A stretch of 64,000 nt of DNA from Gigaspora rosea (taxonomy: Eukaryota; Glomeromycota; Glomeromycetes; Diversisporales; Gigasporaceae), in NCBI GenBank assembly GCA_003550325.1, contig QKWP01001083.1:7394-71393 (forward strand), read 5' to 3'. Position 1 is the stretch's first letter; every line of letters starts with the position of its first letter. Under the pieces are notes generated by a model. That model was not told the DNA's origin. It saw only the letters and a program-made list of their open reading frames with translations, and did not search any database. This document shows positions 34,275 through 42,698 of this stretch, in pieces. A program made the translations under genes and the position numbers.

Positions 34275-34587
34275 TAGGGCCCCAGATATATAAGTACAGA
34301 GGTTATACACTAGTTATACTTTATGCATTTTAGCAAAAACTCCTAAAATTTGGAAACAGAAAAACAGTTTTTGGCAATTATTTTGGCATCCAATAGTCCA
34401 ATTTGAATGAACTTTTTTTAAAAAAATGAAGCTCTCAGTGAGGCACATTTAATAAAAAAAGTTTATCCAATTCTGATTACTAGGTCTGAAGTTATTTAAG
34501 TAAATATAGTTTTGTTATTTTTAGCAAATTAGGTCAAAAATCGGCCAAAATCTAGTTATGACCTATATGAGAGATGTCTGGGGTTCT
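34275..34587. repeat. Non-autonomous element with CCCCAGA termini
   Basis: Left TAGGGCCCCAGATATAT, right inverse TAGAACCCCAGACATCTC. 313 bp. Flanks TTACCTATC and TCTACCTA partly match (TACCTA), compatible with a decayed 8-bp duplication of a hAT-like element. Confidence 0.6.
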
Positions 34588-34739
34588 ATCTACCTACTCT
34601 AATTTATAATTTTACATAATACCTACCTAATCTCAATCTACCCAAACCTGAACCCTAACTTTACCTAATATATCTACTATTTACAAAGAAACTAATTGTA
34701 TTAGCCGTCAACCTTATCCAAGAAACCCAGAAATTCTAT

Positions 34740-35270
34740 TAACTACAAAACAAACACTACCAAATAACTCTATCAAATATGCCAAAAAATAATATCAATG
34801 AAAGTGCAATAATGTCTACAAGCAGTAACAGTGGCATTAAAATGACAGTACTAGCTAAAGTAAAACAGCAATGCCTATAATAATTCCAGCAGAAAATTTC
34901 AATATGATGATACAAAACAAAGTCACTATTGAATAACAGTACCAGAAATGACAATACTAACAAAAGAAATATACTAGCAAAAAAACGATGGCCAAGACCC
35001 CAGAGAAACGATGCAATAATAAAAAAATGAGATTAGTAAGAAAAAGAAACAATGTTAAAAAAAAAGAAATAAAAAAAAGTTAGCTACAAACCAAAGTCAC
35101 TATCGAACAACAATGCCACTAAAACAATGATACCAGAAATAATGACTCCAAATTAAATAAGATACCAACAAACAATAATGATACCAATATACCAAAGAAG
35201 ACGAAGCCATAAAAAAAATTAGTAAAAAAGACAATATCAAAAAAAATAGGAGATTGTAAAAGAAAAAAAA
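34740..35270 (+). repeat. A-rich low-complexity tract
   Basis: Irregular ACAATACCA/AATGACAATACTA words in the same style as 21630-22720 and 27470-27870, ending in A-rich runs. No coding signature. Confidence 0.45.
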
Positions 35271-35738
35271 AAGATACATACATACATATATATATGTTGT
35301 ACCCGGATTTGGAATTTGTCCCAATTTGGAATCTGGCCTAATCTACCTCTAATACTAGCCCTAACCCTAACTCTAAAGTCATCTAAAGTCCTAATTCTGC
35401 TAAGTAATTTTTATCTAGAACAGCCCGATTCTGAATTGGGCACCGGTTATAGTATATATACCAATCTGTATAACTGTGAAAGTAAAAAAATAATTTAAAT
35501 TACATAATATGTGAATGTTAAATAGTCTGACTACTTTAGTTTTTATAGTACAATTTATATATGGGTTTGAAAATTTCATGCACTTGCACGGCCGTGCACT
35601 TCTTGATCGACCAATCAAATTTTAGCACGTGATAGTCAATCGAGGTCAAGCTGAGCTTCCGACCCTCTGACATGTGTCACCACTGATGACGGTCACCGCA
35701 TCACATGCAACCAATCAAATTACATGCAACAAAATAAC

Positions 35739-35835
35739 AGGCATGGGCGTTATTTCGAATTTTGGCCCGAATTAAGCTTAATTTGGGCCAAAATTTGAAA
35801 TAACATCCATGCCCGTTATTTCGAGAATTTACAGT
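35739..35835. repeat. Foldback element, AAGCTT-centred, copy 2
   Basis: Inverse-oriented match to 5563-5660: GGCATGGGCGTTATTTCG ... GAATTAAGCTTAATTTG ... TAACATCCATGCCCG, then TTATTTCGAGAATTTACAG. Confidence 0.7.
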
Positions 35836-36564
35836 ATGCTAAAAAAATCGGAATCAACAAAAAATCATTATTACCTGTTATGCAATTATTATAATTTTAT
35901 TGATACATATAACCCGATCAATTACAACATTATTACATCATAATAATCTAAAAAACTGTAATCAACCCAGTGCTTATTTACATCTGGTAAAGATTTAAAC
36001 CCAAAAACAAAGACGAAAAATGAAGTTCCCAAAATGCATTTGCCCGGTACTGATTCATATCCGGTGAAGCCTAAAAATCCAAGAAATAAACCCAAATTTA
36101 GTAACAAGATTAACAAGACAAAGAACAAAACGAAAAACAAAGAAATTTTAATACCTTATTCAAACATCGCAAACACGTTCGTCTTGTACTAATTTACGTC
36201 CGGCGAAGCCTAAAAGCCCCAAGAAAGAAAAAACGATACTAGTAACAAGATTAACAAGACAAAAAAAATAAAAAAAAATTAATATATACCTAACCCAAAA
36301 CGCTGCACACACGCTTGTACAGCACTGATTCACGTCTGGCGAAGCTAAAAACCCAAAAAAAAATGAAGTTAGTGACAAACCTAACAAGACAAAAAAAAAT
36401 GAAAACAAAGAAGAAATTTAAATATCTTACTCGAAATGCCGCACACACGCATCTAGCGAAACCTAAAAAACCAAAAAAGAAAGCCGAAATTAGTAACAAG
36501 GCTAACAAACCAAAAAAAATAAAAAACAAAAAAGAAAATTAATACCTTACTCAAAACGCTGTAC

Positions 36565-37795
36565 TAGGGATGTTAATGGAATAAGGTACTCCAGAGTAAC
36601 TGTGGATTATAACCCACTCCATATCGGTGTGGTCTAGACATGACACCATCTCGGATTACTAAGATATTATTAATAGGAGTAATTGCTCCAAGTAATACTA
36701 CTAATACAAAATGGATTATATTCTGGAGTATTATTATATATATTTTTTTTACCGTATTTCCCCAAAATAAGGTAGTATATTTTCAGGAAAATACGGTACT
36801 ATAAACTCTGGAGTATTACATAGTGCTTAGCACATAGTACTCCAGGAGGACCCCGAATAATCTATGTGAGGTCATAGTTGAAAAATAGCTAATGGTGAGC
36901 CGTTTTTCAAAAAAGGTTATATTTGAAAAGTAGGTATTGGAGAAAAAGGTTATATTTAAAACCCGCTAAATGGCAAAATAGGTATATTTTAAAGAATGCT
37001 AATGGGAGTAATTTTTATAAATGTTATATTTGAAATGTGCTAATGAAAAATCAGGGCTATAATAGTAATCCGGCAGGTAAAAAGAAGAGAGGAGTAAAAG
37101 AGAGAAAGGGGTAAAAGGGAGAGAGGGGTAAAAAATGGAGAGAGGTGTAAAAGGGAGAGAGGATAAAAATTGGTCAAAACAGCTTTTTTTTTTTGTTTTT
37201 TTTTTAAGTTTTTTGGCACAATTTGTGGTATATATATTTATAATCCTTGGCAGCTTATGGATCAAATGGGCTTAAGAGATTCTGAACTTTTAAAAAAATT
37301 TTTTTTTTTTAGACAACGTTATGTTTTTTTTTTTTAGGCAACGTTATGTTTTTTTTTTTTTAGAAAACTTTNNNNNNNNNNNNNNNNNNNNNNNNNNNNN
37401 NNNNNNNNNNNNNNNNNNNNNNNNNNNNNNNNNNNNNNNNNNNNNNNNNNNNNNNNNNTTCTGTTTTTTTTTTTTTTTAGGGAATGTACTGTTTTTTTTT
37501 TTAAAAAACATTGTATTTCAAAAAAAGGTAAAGATGGGTGAAAGTTTGATCTAATGTGTGAAATGCAGCTTATATATACCAAACCAAAACCGCTAACCAA
37601 AAAAATTTTACTATAATGCTCAAATATAACCTCATATAGATTATTTGGGGTCCTACTCCAGGTTATACTCCGGGTTATATTCTGAGTTACATTTTGGAGT
37701 ATGCTCTGATTCATATTTCAGTATGGTGTGGTATTAAGGGATACTCTGCCAGAGTATGTACCACACCACCCTGGAGCACTCCGTTAACATCCCTA
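36565..37795. mobile_element. Non-autonomous hAT inserted in the array, TSD CGCTGTAC
   Basis: The left end TAGGGATGTTAATGGAATA and inverted right end TAGGGATGTTAACGGAGTG are flanked by perfect 8-bp copies of CGCTGTAC (36557-36564, 37796-37803), a word of the host satellite unit. The interior has subterminal GGAGTA/TACTCC words, TTTATATTTGAAA repeats and a T-rich block with an 87-N gap, but no transposase. Confidence 0.9.
37372..37458. other. Assembly gap (87 N)
   Basis: A run of N within T-rich tandem sequence (AACGTTATGTTTTTTTTT units) inside the nested hAT derivative. Confidence 1.
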
Positions 37796-38859
37796 CGCTG
37801 TACACATGTTTACCTAGCGCTTATTCGCATCTAGCGAAGCCTAAAAAAACCCAAGAAAGAAAACCGAACTTAATGGCGAGACTAATAAAACAAAAAAAAA
37901 CGAAAAACAAAGAAACTTGGTGCCTTACTCTAAAGCCACATGCACACTTGCCAGTGCTGATTTGACAAAGCCAAAAACCTCAAGAAAGAAAACCAAAATA
38001 AGTAACAAGATTAACAAGAAAAAAACAAAAAAGAAAAAAGAAATTTAATATATTAACCGAAAAGCTGCTTACATGCTTGCTCGTGCTGATTCACATCCGC
38101 GAAGCCTAAAAAGAAGAAAAAGTTAGTAAAACAAAACAAACGACGAAAAAAAGACAACTAAAAGCAAAAAAAAAGGAAAATAGCATGCCTGAAAAGCTGC
38201 TTAATTTCGCCCTGGCTAATTTACGTCCAGCAAAGCCCAAAAAAACAAAAAAAGATAAGTAAAAAAAGTCAAAAAAAAAAAGCAAAGTAAACCAAATATC
38301 TCACCCAAAATGTTGCTTGTGCATCTGTTTCACTTCCCGGTGAAGCCTACAAACCTGAAAAAAAATCAATAAAAGAAATTTCTTAAAAAAAAAAAACCAC
38401 AAAGCCTAGATCTAGATCAGATCAGATCAGATCAGATTAGAGAAATTAACCCAATCGCCAAGGAGTGCACGACCGTGCAGGTGCACAAAAAACATATTCC
38501 CTTTATATATAACTAGCTAGTTTGACTTTGGTTATATAAAAATTGTTAAAGTAGTTAGACTACTTAATATCCCTACTTATATGGTATTTCCCGCACTATG
38601 ATTTTGTACAACAATACTAAATTTGCTATTATACAAATTTTAGTCTCAATTAACGAATAGTATCTGTATTAGTAAAAAGTTTATACCAATCTTTATATAG
38701 ACCAGTTTTTTCAAAATCATACTAACTAAATATATAATTTGTTGTTGAGTAATAATTAACAAAATCCACAATTTATACTGGGCAAGTAAGATCCCTTAAT
38801 ACAGTATTTCTAATTTAGTGCAACCGTACCAAGCCACTACTTATTAGCTATTACAGCTA

Positions 38860-38960
38860 TTTACAATCATTACAACTATTACAACCATTACACCCCTTAC
38901 AACTATTACATCTATTATAACAATTATATCTATTATGACTATTATATCTTTTATAGCAAA
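38860..38960 (+). repeat. Degenerate CTATTACAA nonamer repeat
   Basis: About ten units of ATTACAACT/CTATTATAA type. Confidence 0.6.
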
Positions 38961-39051
38961 TCATTACAACTTTAAGATAAAAGTTTGCAACTTTACAACT
39001 TGGCTAAACCTATTATGGCATGCAACCTTACTAGCCACACCTGCAACTTTT

Positions 39052-39160
39052 GGTTGCCTATTTAAGAAGGTTCTATACTAGCTGCTATACCTGCAACCCA
39101 CATACTAGCATTGCTTATTTAAACCTTCTGATCCTTGCCTCCTACCAGTTTATCTTGTAT
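39052..39160 (+). repeat. Dispersed repeat, copy 1 (partner 41255-41350)
   Basis: GCCTATTTAAGAAGGTTCTA, TACTAGCTGCTATAC, TTGCTTATTTAAACCTTCTG, then CTTGCCTCCTACCAG. The partner has the same order (TAGTTGCTATACTGCAATC, GTCTATTTAAATCCTTTG). The TATTTAAA box followed by a conserved stretch could be a promoter-like part of an old retroelement, but no LTR pair was found. Confidence 0.45.
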
Positions 39161-39472
39161 CACTAAAACACAGCACCAAATTCTGTATCGTACACTTAGA
39201 ACTAGTTTATCCAATCAGTAAAAGTATTAAGAACTATACAAACAAATAAATAAAGATGAATTCACAAACCTGAAAAAATACCAAAGCTTTTAATAGTACA
39301 AAACTGTGTTACTAGAATTGTATTAGTTATAAAGCAAAAACTTACTAGCAAATAGTCAAAAAGACAAAAGACTTAAAATTTAAAATAATATTCAAATATA
39401 TCTAAATCTTAAATTATATTTTTAGATTGTAAATCTGTTGTAGATACAAAATAAAATTTTAAATATAAAATT

Positions 39473-40271
39473 AGGGAACCACTATTTACAACATGGTTTT
39501 TGCTATTTGCACCATGGATTTCATGTAACAGTAGATCATCAATCAACCTTTTCTATTTGCATTATGGTAATATATGTTGCACCAATAAAAACTCGCCTTT
39601 TTTTGTAGATTAACAGTTATTGGCGCCGTTAATGTCATGTAATATTACACAAATCTTCTTTTGGTAGCCTAATCTAATGCGGGCCAACCCTAACCCTAAA
39701 TTTATAATGCGGGCAAACTCTTACCCTAATTTTTTAAGGCCTTAACATAATGCGGGCCAGATTTTCGCAATTTTGTGTAATCTTGGGTTATATTCATGTT
39801 GCACCAATAAAAACTTGCCTTTTTTGTAGATTAACAGTTATTCGCGCCGTTAATGTCATGTAACATTACACAAATCTTTTTTGGTTACTTAATCTAGTAG
39901 GCCTGCTAACCTAATTTTATAATGCGGGCCAACACTAACCCTAATTTTATAATGCGGGCCAACCCTTACCCTAATTTTTTAAGGCCTTAAAAAATTAGGG
40001 TAAGGGTTGGCCCGAATTATAAAATTAGGGTTAGGGTTGGCCCGCATTATAAAATTAGGTTAGCAGGCCTACTAGATTACCAAAACAAGATTTGTGTAAT
40101 ATTACACGACATTAACGGCGCAAAATAACTATTAATCTACAAAAAAATGCGAGTTTTTATTGGTGCAACATATATTACCATGGAGCAAATAGAAAAGGTG
40201 ATTGATAATCTACTGTTACACGAAATCCATGGTGCAAATAGCAAAAACCATGGTGTAAATAGCGGTTCCCT
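39473..40271. mobile_element. Foldback element FB-II, about 800 bp, TSD AAAATT
   Basis: Outer ends AGGGAACCACTATTTAC and inverse AGGGAACCGCTATTTAC are directly flanked by AAAATT on both sides. Arms of more than 300 bp run through CCATGGATTTC, CACCAATAAAAACTCGC, GCGCCGTTAATGTCATGTAA and ATTACACAAATCTT to a centre near 39985. There GGGTTGGCCCG and TAAAATTAGGGT words repeat in opposite orientations. Part of the left arm (39770-39900) is duplicated. The subterminal TTAATGTCATGTAATATTAC block is the terminus of FB-I at 14990. Non-coding. Confidence 0.85.
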
Positions 40272-40850
40272 AAAATTAACTTTTTTTTGAATATTATAGT
40301 TTTAATACTAATTACACATCATTTTAAATATTCATAATTATTCAAGTTCTTTATTAAAAGGTACTTATCTTTTTAGACTTTTTTGTGTCTTTTAATGTTA
40401 CATAGTAATTTGTCCAATTTTATATAAATAATTTGTGCTAATTTTATTTAGATTAGCAATTAAAAACTTAATAAAAAAAGCAAAAAATTTAGTATAGTTA
40501 TTACTATATTGAAGTACCAAAAAATCAAAATTAAAAATAATAGTTCTAATAAGACTAACAATAGTCTTATAGTAATTTTTGTGGCACTTTTAGTTAGTTA
40601 AAAGTTTTAGAAAAAGCAAATTATTGCTATAACAAATTGCATTTAGGTATGCTAAATAACTAAATAAATTTTTATTATTTTTTTTAAAGTTAGTTTGGGT
40701 TTTTTAATCAAGTATTAAATTACAAGACCTGCTTATAAGTATTCTAATATTGTTATATAGATGAGGATACAACTAGCTATATCTGCTTGCCTATTTAAGT
40801 ACTAGTTCATGAGTAAGTGGCAGTAGTATCATAGTAGTATTATAGTAAAA

Positions 40851-41233
40851 TTTGGTAAAAATTTAATATAATTTTTATATTAATAATATGAAATCCATAG
40901 CTATTACAAAGTAAAGTTAATTTTTTACTAAGTTAACTTTCTTTTTACTTTAAATAAAAGTTGTAGTGCTAGTTTTTATAAATCTAATAATAGTAAATTT
41001 GTTAAAATTAACATGGTAATTCTTTAAATTTTCCCTTGTATTTATATAAAATTTCTTTATAAATTTAAAGAAATTTTATATAAATACAAGAAAAAAGTTA
41101 AATATTTTAAGAATTACCAAATTAATTTTAACAAATTTACTATTATTAGATTCATAAAAACTATAGAAAGAAGATTAACTTAGTAAAAAAGTAACTTTAC
41201 TTTGTAGCAGCTATGGAATTCATAAATTTTACT
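40851..41233. repeat. 380-bp palindrome
   Basis: The arms start GTAAAATTTGG (left) and GTAAAATTTATGAATTCC (inverse right). They match through CCATAGCTATTACAAAGTAA and TAATAGTAAATTTGTTAAAA to a centre at TTTCTTTATAAATTTAAAG, AAATTT. The inner 60 bp are almost perfect. Confidence 0.85.
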
Positions 41234-41582
41234 TGCAAGCTAGTACTTAAATAGTCATTTAGAGGTTTTATACTAGTTGCTATACTGCAATCTATATACT
41301 AACATTGTCTATTTAAATCCTTTGATTCTTGTATCTCTTGCCAATTATTTTTTTGTTTTACTAGTATAGCTTTTTAATATATTAGTTAGTCAAGATTTGT
41401 ACTAGAGATTAAGGATTTATTCAAAAGTACTATTCAGTTTATTCTCTTGGTAGAGTAGTATCTGTTCTATACAGATATTTATCTACACTTCAGTAACTTG
41501 TATTATAATTTTAACTAATACTTGTAGTTAGAGGTATCCTTGAACTACTATTATTATCTACTTTTACTCTTGTAAGAATGCT

Positions 41583-41705
41583 GCCAGAAATTAGCTAATT
41601 TGATTTGGTCAAAATTTTAATTACCTCTTTTTTAATCAGGTTTTTATATTAAATTTTCACTTTTTTTGATTCCCCTCTCTAGAAAATCAGCTGATTTTTG
41701 GTTTT
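41583..41705 (-). repeat. GGGGAGTAAC module, diverged copy 3
   Basis: Keeps CCAGAAATTAGCTAATTTG, ATCAGGTTTTTATATTAAAT then TTTCACTTTTTTTGATTCCC, and AAAATCAGCTGATTTTTGG in the order of 16670-16815. Confidence 0.45.
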
Positions 41706-42124
41706 CTCTTAAGATTCACTCTAATTCCAAAATCTATCTTAACTATTCTACTAGTTCTTATACCAATATATTCCAAACTTTCAATCTAGTTACTAGATAG
41801 ATTGATTTATCTAGTATCTACTTCTATAGCATAGGTTCTTTTTCTTCAGTACGACTCTAGTAGCCAGGTTAGTGAACCCCAACTTTAAAGAGTCTTATTT
41901 TGTTTGGTTCTTTAGTTTTAGTTTTTGATATTCTAGTTTTGGTAGAGTTATTAAAGATTTTTGCTATCTCCTTACTTGAAACTAGTTTTTATTTCTTTAG
42001 TTTCTTGGATTTGTCTGTATAATGATATACAAATTCACTCTAAAGCTCCTATTCTAAATAGTGAACCAAAATTACAAGTAGTACACCCAACTAATCAATA
42101 AAAAGATGGTTATTAGAACACAAG

Positions 42125-42215
42125 TCTATTTTTCAAAGTATTGCTAGTAGAATTTGAACCTTAGACCTGCTGCTTGGGTAACAACAACAACCTTTCTAAG
42201 TTGTCACACCCTTAT
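42125..42215 (-). ncRNA. Possible tRNA-like SINE head
   Basis: On the minus strand GTGTGACAACTTAGAAAGG is followed by AGGTCTAAGGTTCAAATTC, giving A-box-like and B-box-like blocks. The stems are imperfect. CTAAGGTTCAA is shared with 50935-50990. Not a functional tRNA by inspection. Confidence 0.3.
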
Positions 42216-42329
42216 AAATCTTTATTGTATAGGAGAAAGATCTAAATAACAGCTAGTAAATATTAGTTAGCTTTATATATATTGTAAAATCTTCATAATA
42301 ACAAAGGCAGGATTGCCAAAAAAATAAAA

Positions 42330-42450
42330 AATAAAAAAATTTAAATTTATAAAAAAGTTGCAAACAAATTTGCCTACAATACAATTTAAGGAATAGTAAT
42401 TTTCTAAGAAAATTTGCCTGGATTTGCTTACAGTTTAAAGAATAAAATCT
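42330..42450 (+). repeat. Partial copy of the 29291 foldback family
   Basis: AAATTTGCCTGGATTTGCTT, then ACAGTTTAAAGAATA, repeats the right end of 29291-29992. The LINE inserted just downstream. Confidence 0.55.
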
Positions 42451-42698
42451 AGCATAATATAAAATCAAAACAATAAAATAAATTTTTAAACTCTTTCCCG
42501 TAGATCTGAAAATCATAATAAAATTGGCAACCAGTGTAATCAGCATAGAGTTTATCGCATAACTATAATACAAATAGTCAAAGGTGGCCACGGTTGGCCT
42601 CTCAATCTAAAGGAGACATAATTATTAGACGAAAGAGGAAGGCAGTTTTACTACAAACACCAACTTCTTTTTTTCTCCTTTCACCATCTCTATGAGGG

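Larger units (their letters stand above)
35980..38400 (+). repeat. Tandem array, about 9 units of 110-140 bp, split by a nested element
   Basis: Each unit has CTGATTCACGTCTGGCGAAG followed by CCTAAAAA, then AACAAGATTAACAAGACAAA and A-rich sequence, then TACCTTACTCAAAACGCTG. Marker GCGAAGCCTAAAA-like words sit at 36062, 36201, 36338, 36457, 37832, 37962, 38097, 38230 and 38340. Subtracting the nested element gives regular spacing of 110-139 bp. The minus strand gives a repeated Phe/Leu/Val-rich frame; it shifts between units and is probably not coding. Confidence 0.8.
35577..38490. repeat. Composite element carrying a satellite array between inverted termini
   Basis: TGCACTTGCACGGCCGTGCA (35579) and inverted TGCACCTGCACGGTCGTGCA (38466-38486) bracket a 2.9-kb block. 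It contains a foldback copy, the tandem array and a nested hAT derivative. The terminal motif contains its own palindrome, so the bracket could be two independent insertions. The inward sequence similarity drops after about 27 bp. Confidence 0.5.

Noticed and set aside
35922..38400. Phe/Leu/Val-rich minus-strand frames as a repeat membrane protein family
   Set aside because: They follow the satellite unit, shift frame between units and lack start or splice logic.
35980..38400. CRISPR-like array
   Set aside because: Units of 110-140 bp diverge throughout, with no short constant repeats and unique spacers; eukaryotic context.
39052..41350. LTR retrotransposon bounded by the 39052 and 41255 repeats
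   Set aside because: No TG...CA ends, target duplication, primer-binding site, polypurine tract or gag/pol coding between them.
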